From Corylus avellana (Eukaryota > Streptophyta > Magnoliopsida > Fagales > Betulaceae), in assembly GCF_901000735.1 (NCBI RefSeq), contig NC_081542.1, positions 14,015,134 through 14,079,133 of the forward strand: DNA of 64,000 nucleotides. Direction: 5' to 3'. The translations under genes and the position numbers were made by a program. Below are positions 23,506-35,400 of the stretch, one piece after another (position 1 is the first letter of the stretch; each line of letters begins with the position of its first letter). The notes beneath the pieces were generated by a model, which made no database searches, was not told the DNA's origin, and worked only from the letters and a program-made list of their open reading frames with translations.

Positions 23506-24031
23506 TCAAGTAGGTATGCTTCGGATTATGAGTATAAATCAATTGAAATACGAGAGGTACTGCACTTTGTAGGAAATATGTGATCTCAAAGACTCCTTTC
23601 ATAGGATTGTTGCTCTAAGTGAAACTACAGAAAATTTAATTGAACTCGTGTGGTTGGAGTATCTTATCTTTAACTGAGGTTGAATTTTCGTCGGTAGATG
23701 GAATTAAAGAGAACAAATAGGAAGAAAAAAAATCTGGGAAACCAGAAGGAAATCCTGATCTATTGCTTGTTTCTTTCATTTATTTTTCTTTTTGTTGGTG
23801 GTTTGGCATGAATCTATTGCTAGCATGTCTCTTAGTGAATACGGTATGGCTTCAATAAGTGGTAAGATCTTTCTGATGGAATGTCATATTCTTTGAGAAT
23901 GCAAGATGAAGCAGCAGTAGCTGCTTTAAGTCTTGAAATTCAAGAAGTAGAAACTTGTCCCTGCATGATGATCATAGGCACTGAGCCATTAAAAGAGACA
24001 GGAAAGGGTATTCTCACACACTCCAACGTTC

Positions 24032-24129
24032 ACATTCTCACACTTCTTGATGTAACTTTTAAAATTACGGACTTAAAATGGATATGATGATTTTAAAAGT
24101 CATATTAAGAAGTGTGAGAGTGAAAATGT
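24032..24129. repeat. Small foldback repeat
   Basis: ACATTCTCACACTTCTTGA...ACTTTTAAAATTA is mirrored by TGATTTTAAAAGT...AAGAAGTGTGAGAGTGAAAATGT. It is a roughly 98-bp hairpin, probably a tiny MITE; the same structure is in the right copy near 30820-30915. Confidence 0.55.
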
Positions 24130-24973
24130 ATGTCATCCTTTAGAACAGGCTCACTTCATATAAACCCCCATAACACCAATTCTATGCAGACTTGGCAAAA
24201 ATGTTGCTAAACGTATCGTAATTTTGCATCAAAGCCTCACAAAATGAGTCAACAACAAAGTTCAATGGATGACTCGGGCACTTCTAGTACTCTCAAAAGA
24301 GCTGATCATCAGAAAAGGTTCTTCAGAAGTCACAGCTAGAAATCCAATGTGTAGAAGAACCCAAGCTTTGGCAGAAGGGTTTTTCCCAGAATTAGCCAAA
24401 AGCGAGGTTTGAGACATGGGTTTTTTAAATGAGCCAAACCAGAGTTCTCTTTCTGAGCTCGGCAATTGTACCTTCTGGGAAGCTGAAATAGCAGATTCTA
24501 GGGATTACTAATTATCCGCATAAAAAAAAAAATTAAATAAATAAATAAATTATCATGAGGTGAGAGATTGTGAGATTCTGTTGCTTCGTTGAAGTTTTGG
24601 AGATGATGGATACATTAAATTAGTGTTTTTGATGGGAGAAAAAAGTTGGGGTTAGTTTTTTATCTTGTATAAACGGTTTGGTAGTGAATGGTGTACCATA
24701 TATCGGTAAATGCAATAAAATAAAATTTTGATTATAAAATAACTTTATTCTTGTCCGACCAAAAATAACACATTTTACGCTCCTCTTTTTCGCAAAGGTA
24801 CATATTATAGCTACATTTTTAAATGATTCACGTTCATTTTAAAAAATTATATGTAAAAAGTACATGCTCTAAAGACATTATTTTAATAGACTAAGTAGAA
24901 AGAATTTTCTTCAAACTTAATTTAGAAAACTTTGTTCTTTAATTGAACACGCTTCATATCAGCTTAAAAATAT

Positions 24974-25113
24974 GAGTAATGCTATACTTATAACTCTTTT
25001 ACAACTCTTACAATTTATGAACCACAACATCAGCCACTAAAAACAAAAATTAACACTTCTAACACATCAAAAAAGTTGTAAAATAAACAAATTTGTAAGT
25101 TTAGTATTTTTCA
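24974..25113. mobile_element. Short foldback MITE in the SMG9 3' flank
   Basis: GAGTAATGCTATACTTATAA and TTACAACTCTTACAA on the left mirror TTGTAAAATAAAC...TTTGTAAGTTTAGTATTTTTC on the right. About 140 bp; also present near 31990-32130 in the other copy. Confidence 0.5.
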
Positions 25114-25438
25114 AAATATATAATTCAAAAGAAAAAAAAAATCCAAATAAACTAAATAAAATGCACCTTAACACAAAAATTCATGTTCCTCCCAGTCGAG
25201 AAATAAGCAGGAAGAAAATAAATAAAACGAGAAAAAATGAAGTAGGAGACTTTATCTGCCATCAACAAATAATACTCAAGAGCCAACGGCTTCACCCGAT
25301 GAGAATATAAATAGGAAACCAACACCATAATCATGTACATAAATAAAACATTAACACAAACTAAATTGGCCCAAAATAATCAACAGAACCGCCCACTAAC
25401 TGATTTAGCAACGACAAGTTTGAATTACTTGGGCTTGG

Positions 25439-28400
25439 CTACCTCCTAGAAAGACCCGAACTTTGGAGTGTTCTGCTGTATTCTGCAATTACTGGGGAGT
25501 TCTTCACGAGTTCCCAAATCTTGGCAGAATTCTTCAACCAATCGCGTTCTGATACAGTCCTTGCAAATGGAGGGCAATTCATGGCTAGAACCTGAACCAC
25601 ACAGAATTACTTCAAATCCACTGGTCATATATTTCAAGAAAAAAAAAAAAAAAAAAAGAAGATGAAAAAGAAAAATTAAAGACAACTTCTCCAGACGTGT
25701 AATGTTTACATGGAGAAAAAGGTGAAAAGTGGTATATGCAGGCTGCAGAGTGCAGAAATTATATGCTCAAAGAAAACCCCTGTTGTAACCCATATCTTAT
25801 ATGAAGATACGTAATAGATATGCATCCAACTCTATTTTTTTCATGAATATAGCATGGATAGTTGGATACAATTAGGACGCATATATGTTAGGTAAAAAAA
25901 TTGAATTTTTTTCCGAAAAAAAAGGTGGTCTATTCATGGAGGAGAAAATGTACACCCATCATGTACTTATAAAACTCTTATATTATTGTTTGTTAAAAGA
26001 AAGTGAAGGTTTAAATGATGTAGAACGCGAGAGCCAATGTTTTGGAAAGTGAAGAGACCTCCGAAATTCAAAATCATTATAAATGTGAAAAAAGGGTTAT
26101 AAATTATGAACTCTGTTATCATTTATAGTTTCAAAATTAGTGTTATTACTTGTATCTATTTTATGCCTTTTGATTTACTCTTTGCCATATTGTAACCTGG
26201 ATTTTCAAGAATTGAAATATATCGTTATGTATCTGTATCAGTGGTTTATGGGTATGTGCATTTATCCGAGAGAGAGAGAGAAACCTGATCCCGCAATTTG
26301 CATAGCGTAGAAAAATAACTTTCATATTGATCTCTTGGGAAGTCATCCTTGCCCTTACGTGGGATAACAAACAAATCCGGCCACGCAAAATCAGGATCAT
26401 TACTCTGCATACCAGAAGCCATGGAAGAAAGTGGTTGACCTTTGCTCATATTTCTAGATTTGTCTCTCATAAAGGAAGACATGTTGAAATAGTGTAAAAT
26501 GGCCTTCCTCAGCTGGGAAAAATCTCGTGGACTGAGATCTTGGTCGGCCAATCTGCAAACAGCCAAAGCACAAATAGATTAGTTGCTTCTGTAGCTCTAT
26601 TCTGCTATACAGAACAAGATATAGAAGAACAAGGCTGTAAGAGAATTTGAAATAACAAAAGGAAGTTCGAATTGGAAAAATGTTGCAACTAGTAATTTGT
26701 AGATGAATGGAGAAAATAAAACAAAGATGCCATCGTTCAGAAACAAATGAAGATAGATACAAACATATCATAGATGATATCGCCAAAAAAGTGGATCAAC
26801 TCATATTCGATTGTTTCTCTGCTCTTTTTATATCTTTAAACATTTTTTCTATCTATTGTGCTAAGAAAAGATCACTCACTTTGTATGGACAAAAACTGGA
26901 GCAGACATATACTCTTCACTTTTATGGTCTTTATCTTTGTTTTCCTTTTCGGGCCCCAAATTGAAGCTCTGGGAATGAGAAGGGAGTATTGAAGATGGGT
27001 CAGGTATGCCATGTTTCAACAAGTCAACCTGAATAAAGATGTGATGTAAAAGATCATTGGGTAAAAAATATTTCCAGAAAAAAAAAAAAAAAAAAAAAAG
27101 GGAATTCCCACAAAAAACAACTAGAAAAAAGTTAATGCTAATCCAAAGCTATTGAGAAGTGCTCATTTACTAACACAGAAAATCTGAGCTTGCCCTTGAT
27201 GAAAATAAAAAACTGATGATAGACTATACCTTCAACTTCAATCCAACTTTTAAGTTTTCATGTAATAATGAGTCTGGTTAGTTGTTATGCATCCATGATA
27301 CCAGTAGAGTTAAACTTCAGATGGAGAATAGGCAAGATAGGGTAAAAAAAAAAATGATACAATGAAAAAAGCAGATTACATGAGCTAAGGTCCTCTAACA
27401 ATCTACATATGATGTAACCAGGTGCAAATGCTGTTGTCTTTATTGAGAGGAAAAAAAAAACAATCACAGATGCTCATATTCATCCAAAAAAAAAAAAAAA
27501 CCACTTTCACCAACAGTTTTTAAGCAAATGAATGCACCGTGTGGATTGGACTTTAGAGGATGATTCATGGGCACTACTGAAAGAGAGGAGGATATTAACA
27601 ATTGCAAAATACATAAAAGAATGTAGAAGGTGGAGAAAACAGGTAACACTTACAAACCTTTGCCCCTAGGGGCGGGTGGGTGGGGTGGTGTGTGTGTGGG
27701 GTGGCATGGGGGAATAATTGCAAATTCTGACTAAAGGGAATAATTGCAAATTCTGACTAAATCAAATCTAAATATTAGACGAGATTCCTAGCCACATTTG
27801 AAAGTAGGAATCACATTCAAACATGCAATGAACAAAAATCTGAAACATTAATCTGAATAGAAGTTTTAAGCGTGTCATACCTAAAAATTAGGTTGCCAGA
27901 TAATTTCTAAACAAACTCAAAAGATTCACTCAAAGAAAAACAGAAATAACAGATACATCGTGCCTACACAAGCAATTCTAAAAATATATAGAACATATAA
28001 GAAGCAGTAACCAAGATGAGGGTCATACTGTCAACATCAATTGCCACATGCTGTAATCATGAACTCCCTCCGATACCACAAGTAATACATGACAAACGGA
28101 TGCTAGTAGAACACCAAGCTAGAAGGATTCCTTGCAGCATGGCAAAAAAGGACAATTTCATTAGACCTTCAAACATCAAAAGCTGTCAATATGTGCTTCA
28201 TTGCACCACAATAAAGACAAATCCATGACAAAAGCAAATATCAGGCACCACAAAACGTCTTCACAAAATTTATTTTATGCCAACAATGAAATTAACAAAC
28301 CCACTACTAAGTCCTTAAAGTTACCTGAATACTCATAAGTTCATGAGCCAATTCAGCAGACAAAGACTCGCCACCTAGAACTGATATCGTGGATGAGCCA

Positions 28401-28444
28401 TCAGGTCTCATAATCTCAGCTAAAACAGAAGGACTAAATACGGG
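25439..28444 (-). CDS. SMG9: SMG9, 3' half only (exons 4-8), left contig copy
   Basis: Exons, in transcription order: 28325-28444, 28029-28118, 26880-27028, 26285-26552 and 25439-25591. All splice sites and phases match the full gene at 32454-40658, and the stop is TAG at 25439-25441. The sequence ends at the scaffold gap before exons 1-3, so this copy cannot encode a whole SMG9. Since the break is exactly at a gap, it is better read as a contig end than as a genuine pseudogene. No disabling mutation is visible in the exons present. Confidence 0.85.
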
Positions 28445-28718
28445 CTGCAAGTCAATAAGAATACATCATAAATGAATACAGAGAAAACATAAGTACTCCA
28501 ATATGCACAACAGTGTAGAGAATACCTAAAAATATTGAAGGAAGAGAAAGAAGGAAAAGGAGTGTAGCTTTCAAATACTTGTGTAATGTGTCAAATATGA
28601 AATTGACACGATGGCTAATCCTGTGTCTTGACTTGTTTTCCAGAGAGGGAGAGAGAAAAAGGAAGAGATGTTTACCATGATATTCATGCCTCTTACAACA
28701 CAAAAGAAAGAAAGTTGT

Positions 28719-28818
28719 NNNNNNNNNNNNNNNNNNNNNNNNNNNNNNNNNNNNNNNNNNNNNNNNNNNNNNNNNNNNNNNNNNNNNNNNNNNNNNNNNN
28801 NNNNNNNNNNNNNNNNNN
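28719..28818. other. Scaffold gap, 100 N
   Basis: Exactly 100 undetermined bases, a common default for a gap of unknown size. It separates the two copies of the OTU5/SMG9 segment. Confidence 0.99.
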
Positions 28819-30291
28819 CTGATGATGATGCATCGCAAACGAAACAGGAAACTCGTGATGAAATGCTTGCTAGGCACAGGTGATTTTTTCATCACAAATC
28901 TAAACACTGATTTCATCTCTTAATGTTGATTCTTTTGTTTTGGAACAATGATGGTTTCTGGCTAGTTCCAAATTTTTCTTATTATACCAGAGGTGAGGTT
29001 GTTTTAAAATAAACACATAGCCATGTTATGGTATACCAGAGGTGACGTTACCAATATCTTGTGTCCTTTTGCAAAAAGTTGTGGAGAAGAAAGACTTAAT
29101 AATTTTTAATCAAGCACAAAGGGATATTGTAAGACAATAGCCTGATTCATACTTCGAACATTTGAATGCCCCTCAAGTTTGCCTTCATGTCTATTGTGTT
29201 GTGGGATAATGATCTAGTTTTATCAGTGGTGGGTTTGATTAGAGCATGCATCAAGCACACTTTGCTCTGTAAAGCAGTGGTTGAAGAGTAGTTCTTTTTT
29301 CTTATTTTATCATCTTGTAGTAGGAGGGTAATTGAGGCTTGTCACTTAAGAATTGCTGGATTTCAAGTTTCAGCTTTTTTCTGATTCTCATGTTACTTCA
29401 CAATGACTATTATTTTTGTGTAGGAAAGAGATATCACAACTGCAGAACAAGGAAATTGAACTGAAAAAGGCAGCAGCCAAAGGTAGCAAAGCTGAACAGA
29501 AAGCTAAGAAGAAGCAGGTGGAGGAAGATATCTCTCAACGTTCTACTAAGCTTAAAGAAAAACAGGCTGAAGAACTTGCTTCATTAGGCTATGTCAGTAA
29601 TGATGGAGGTGGAAAGAGCAACATTGACAATTTGGTGAAAGCCATAGCTGGGGTTTCTGTTACAAGTCAACCTGACCAATCAAAGCCCAGCAAGGGTGCA
29701 AAGAGGCGAGGGAAAAGAGCTCAGCAAGAAGCAGAAAGAGAGCAAAGAATTCAGGAAGAGCAGAGCAACATTGTGAGTGAACGAATGATTGAAAATGAGA
29801 AATTGGAAAAAAAGCTTGAACCCCTTGGTTTTACTGTTAACGAAATAAAGCCGGATGGCCACTGCCTCTACCGAGCTGTTGAGGACCAGTTAGCCCTCTT
29901 ATCTGGTGGTTTATCTCCTTATATGTACCAAGAGCTTCGAGAAATGGTGGCTACTTATATGAGGACACATTCGTCGGATTTCCTCCCATTTTTCCTTTCA
30001 GATAATGTGATAGAAGATGATTCCAATAATTCACTTGCAGAGAGATTTGAGAATTACTGTAAAGAAGTGGAGTCAACAGCGGCATGGGGAGGACAACTAG
30101 AACTTGGTGCTTTAACTCACTGCCTTAGAAAACATATCATGATATTTTCTGGGTCATTCCCTGATGTAGAGATGGGGAAGGAGTACAAATCTGATGGTGG
30201 AAATGGTTCATCAAAATCAAGCATCAAGCTATCATACCATAAGCATGCATTTGGGCTTGGTGAGCACTACAATTCTGTGGTCCCAATTTGA
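28819..30291 (+). CDS. OTU5: OTU5 second copy, 5' end lost in gap
   Basis: Coding starts within the first coding exon (28819-28879, from the DDDASQTKQ segment) and continues in 29424-30291. The start codon and first 15 or so residues fall in the gap. The catalytic Cys ([10 protein letters not shown]) and His ([10 protein letters not shown]) are kept. It differs from the left copy by a TTG to TTT change (Leu to Phe) and silent changes. It is probably the alternative allele of the gene at 21986-23505 rather than a second locus. Confidence 0.85.
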
Positions 30292-31317
30292 TCAAGTAGG
30301 TATGCTTCGGATTATGAGTATAAATCAATTGAAATACGAGAGGTACTGCACTTTGTAGGAAATATGTGATCTCAAAGACTCCTTTCATAGGATTGTTGCT
30401 CTAAGTGAAACTACAGAAAATTTAATTGAACTCGTGTGGTTGGAGTATCTTATCTTTAACTGAGGTTGAATTTTCGTCAGTAGATGGAATTAAAGAGAAC
30501 AAATAGGAAGAAAAAAAACCTGGGAAACCAGAAGGAAATCCTGATCTATTGCTTGTTTCTTTCATTTATTTTTCTTTTTGTTGGTGGTTTGGCATGAATC
30601 TATTGCTAGCATGTCTCTTAGTGAATCCGGTATGGCTTCAATAAGTGGTAAGATCTTTCTGATGGAATGTCATATTCTTTGAGAATGCAAGATGAAGCAG
30701 CAGTAGCTGCTTTAAGTCTTGAAATTCAAGAAGTAGAAACTTGTCCCTGCATGATGATCATAGGCACTGAGCCATTATAAGAGACAGGAAAGGGTATTCT
30801 CACACACTCCAACGTTCACATTCTCACACTTCTTGATGTAACTTTTAAAATTACGGACTTAGAATGGATATGATGATTTTAAAAGTCATATTAAGAAGTG
30901 TGAGAGTGAAAATGTATGTCATCCTTTAGAACAGGCTCACTTTATATAAACCCCATAACACCAATTCTATGCAGACTTGGCAAAAATGTTGCTAAACGTA
31001 TCGTAATTTTGCATCAAAGCCTCACAAAATGAGTCAACAACAAAGTTCAATGGATGACTCGGGCACTCCTAGTACTCTCAAAAGAGCTGATCATCAGAAA
31101 AGGTTCTTCAGAAGTCACAGCTAGAAATCCAATGTGTAGAAGAACCCAAGCTTTGGCAGAAGGGTTTTTCCCAGAATTAGCGAAAAGCAAGGTTTGAGAC
31201 ATGGGTTTTTTAAATGAGCCAAACCAGAGTTCTCTTTCTGAGCTCGGCAATTGTACCTTCCGGGAAGCTGAAATAGCAGATTCTAGGGATTACTAATTAT
31301 CCGCATAAAAAAAAAAA

Positions 31318-31539
31318 GGAAAATGTTAAGGTCATAACATAAATCCAACTTATGACCAACTTCTCTCCTACGTGTCATTTAAAAAATAAAAATAAATTAA
31401 AAAAAAATTGTTAGAGGATTTTGGAATTTTGAAAACTTAGGAAAAAAAGACAATTTGTTTGGTTTAAAATTCAAATTTTTTTACACGTAGGAGAGAAGTT
31501 GGCCATGAGTTAGATTTGTATTGTGTTCGTATCAAACCT
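31318..31539. mobile_element. Foldback MITE present only in the right copy
   Basis: AACTTCTCTCCTACGTGT on the left arm is mirrored by ACACGTAGGAGAGAAGTT on the right, with outer arms of about 60 bp. The left copy has the empty site near 24530, so this is an insertion difference between the two sequences. Confidence 0.75.
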
Positions 31540-32453
31540 CAAAAAATAAATAAAATAAATAAATGATCATGAGGTGAGAGATTGTAATATTGTGTTGCTT
31601 CGTTGAAGTTTTGGAGATGATGGATACATTAAATTAGTGTTTTTGATGGGAGAAAAAGTTGGGGTTAGTTTTTTATCTTGTATAAACGGTTTGGTAGTGA
31701 ATGGTGTACCATATATCGTTAAATGCAACAAAATAAAATTTTGATTATAAATAACTTTATTCTTGTCCGACCAAAAATAACACATTTTACGGCCCCTCTT
31801 TTTCGTAAAGGTATACATATTATAGCTACATTTTTAAATGATTCACGTTCATTTTAAAAAAATTATATGTAAAAAGTACATGCTCTAAAGACATTATTTT
31901 AATAGACTAAGTTGAAATAATTTTCTTCAAACTTAATTTAGAAAACTTTGTTTATTAATTGAACACGCTTCATATCAGCTTAAAAATATGAGTAATGCTA
32001 TACTTATAACTCTTTTACAACTCTTACAATTTATGAACCACAACATCAGCCACTAAAAACAAAAATTAACACTTCTAACACATCAAAAAAGTTGTAAAAT
32101 AAACAAATTTGTAAGTTTAGTATTTTTCAAAATATATAATTCAAAAGAAAAAAAAAATCCAAATAAACTAAATAAAATGCACCTTAACACAAAAATTCAT
32201 GTTCCTCCCAGTCGAGAAATAAGCAGGAAGAAAATAAATAAAACGAGAAAAATGAAGTAGGAGACTTTATCTGCCATCAACAAATAATACTCGAGAGCCA
32301 ACGGCTTCACCCGATGAGAGTATAAATAGGAAACCAACACCATAATCATGTACATAAATAAAACATTAACACAAACTAAATTGGCCAAAAATAATCAACA
32401 GAACCGCCCACTAACTGATTTAGCAACGATAACTTTGAATTACTTGGGCTTGG

Positions 32454-35400
32454 CTACCTCCTAGAAAGACCCGAACTTTGGAGTGTTCTACTGTATTCTG
32501 CAATTACTGGGGAGTTCTTCACGAGTTCCCAAATCTTGGCAGAATTCTTCAACCAATCGCGTTCTGATACAGTCCTTGCAAATGGAGGGCAATTCATGGC
32601 TAGAACCTGAACCACACAGAATTACTTCAAATCCACTGGTCATATATTTCAAGAGAGAAAAAAAAGATGAAAAAGAAAAATTAAAGACAACTTCTGCCAG
32701 AGATTATATGCTCAAAGAAAACCCCTGTTGTAACCCATATCTTATATGAAGATACGTAATAGATATGCATCCAACTCTATTTTTTTCATGAATATAGCAT
32801 GGATAGTTGGATACAATTAGGACGCGGACATGTTAGGTAAAAAAATTGAATTTTCTTCCGAAAAAAAGGTGTTCTATTCATGAAGGAGAAAATGTACACC
32901 CATCATGTACTTATAAAACTCTTATATTATTGTTTGTTAAAAGAAAGTGAAGGTTTAAATAATGTAGAACGCGAGAGCCAATGTTTTGGAAAGTGAAGAG
33001 ACCTCCGAAATTCAAAATCATTATAAATGTGAAAAAAGGGTTATAAATTATGAACTCTGTTATCATTTATAGTTTCAAAATTAGTGTTATTACTTGTACC
33101 TATTTTATGCCTTTTGATTTACTCTTTGCCATATTGTAACCTGGATTTTCAAGAATTGAAATATATCGTTTTGTATCTGTATCAGTGGTTTATGGGTATG
33201 TGCATTTATCCGAGAGAGAGAGAGAGAAACCTGATCCCGCAATTTGCATAGCGTAGAAAAATAACTTTCATATTGATCTCTTGGGAAGTCATCCTTGCCC
33301 TTACGTGGGATAACAAACAAATCCGGCCACGCAAAATCAGGATCATTACTCTGCATACCAGAAGCCATGGAAGAAAGTGGTTGACCTTTGCTCATATTTC
33401 TAGATTTGTCTCTCATAAAGGAAGACATGTTGAAATAGTGTAAAATGGCCTTCCTCAGCTGGGAAAAATCTCGTGGACTGAGATCTTGGTCGGCCAATCT
33501 GCAAACAGCCAAAGCACAAATAGATTAGTTGCTTCTGTAGCTCTATTCTGCTATACAGAACAAGATATAGAAGAACAAGGCTGTAAGAGAATTTGAAATA
33601 ACAAAAGGAAGTTCGAATTGGAAAAATGTTGCAACTAGTAATTTGTAGATGAATGGAGAAAATAAAACAGAGATGCCATCGTTCAGAAACAAATGAAGAT
33701 AGATACAAACATATCATAGATGATATCGCCAAAAAAGTGGATCAACTCATATTCGATTGTTTCTCTGCTCTTTTTATATCTTTAAACATTTTTTCTATCT
33801 ATTGTGCTAAGAAAAGATCACTCACTTTGTATGGACAAAAACTGGAGCAGACATATACTCTTCACTTTTATGGTCTTTATCTTTGTTTTCCTTTTCGGGC
33901 CCCAAATTGAAGCTCTGGGAATGAGAAGGGAGTATTGAAGATGGGTCAGGTATGCCATGTTTCAACAAGTCAACCTGAATAAAGATGTGATGTAAAAGAT
34001 CATTGGGTAAAAAATATTTCCAGAAAAAAAAAAAAAAAAAAAAAAAAAGGGAATTCCCACAAAAAACAACTAGAAAAAAGTTAATGCTAATCCAAAGCTA
34101 TTGAGAAGTGCTCATTTACTAACACAGAAAATCTGAGCTTGCCCTTGATGAAAATAAAAAACTGATGATAGACTATACCTTCAACTTCAATCCAACTTTT
34201 AAGTTTTCATGTAATAATGAGTCTGGTTAGTTGTTATGCATCCATGATACCAGTAGAGTTAAACTTCAGATGGAGAATAGGCAAGATAGGGTAAAAAAAA
34301 AAATGATACAATGAAAAAAGCAGATTACATGAGCTAAGGTCCTCTAACAATCTACATATGATGTAACCAGGTGCAAATGCTGTTGTCTTTATTGAGAGGA
34401 AAAAAAAAACAATCACAGATGCTCATATTCATCCAAAAAAAAAAAAAAACCACTTTCACCAACAGTTTTTAAGCAAATGAATGCACCGTGTGGATTGGAC
34501 TTTAGAGGATGATTCATGGGCACTACTGAAAGAGAGGAGGATATTAACAATTGCAAAATACATAAAAGAATGTAGAAGGTGGAGAAAACAGGTAACACTT
34601 ACAAACCTTTGCCCTTTAGGTGGTGGGTGGGTGGGTGGTGTGTGTGGTGTGTGTGTGTGTTGGGTGAGGGTGGTGCGTATGGGGAATAATTGCAAATTCT
34701 GACTAAATCAAATCTAAATATTAGACGAGATTCCTAGCCACATTTGAAAGTAGGAATCACATTCAAACATGCAATGAACAAAAATCTGAAACATTAATCT
34801 GAATAGAAGTTTTAAGCGTGTCATACCTAAAAATTAGGTTGCCAGATAATTTCTAAACAAACTCAAAAGATTCACTCAAAGAAAAACAGAAATAACAGAT
34901 ACATCGTGCCTACACAAGCAATTCTAAAAATATATAGAACATATAAGAAGCAGTAACCAAGATGAGGGTCATACTGTCAACATCAATTGCCACATGCTGT
35001 AATCATGAACTCCCTCCGATACCACAAGTAATACATGACAAACGGATGCTAGTAGAACACCAAGCTAGAAGGATTCCTTGCAGCATGGCAAAAAAGGACA
35101 ATTTCATTAGACCTTCAAACATCAAAAGCTGTCAATATGTGCTTCATTGCACCACAATAAAGACAAATCCATGACAAAACCAAATATCAGGCACCACAAA
35201 ACGTCTTCACAAAATTTATTTTATGCCAACAATGAAATTAACAAACCCACTACTAAGTCCTTAAAGTTACCTGAATACTCATAAGTTCATGAGCCAATTC
35301 AGCAGACAAAGACTCGCCACCTAGAACTGATATCGTGGATGAGCCATCAGGTCTCATAATCTCAGCTAAAACAGAAGGACTAAATACGGGCTGCAAGTCA

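Larger units (their letters stand above)
23560..25430. other. OTU5 3' flank and intergenic region, left copy
   Basis: Contains the OTU5 3' untranslated region and AT-rich spacer up to the SMG9 stop codon. Short frames on the minus strand (for example 24262-24465) have no domain. Two small foldbacks are listed separately. The right copy of this stretch is 30346-32453. Confidence 0.5.

Noticed and set aside
26246..26964. Several frames on both strands around 26246-26964 and 33400-33910
   Set aside because: They are read-through of SMG9 exons into introns or antisense shadows, not separate genes.
25439..28444. SMG9 3' fragment as a genuine pseudogene
   Set aside because: Exons have no disabling change and the truncation is exactly at a scaffold gap, so a contig end explains it better.
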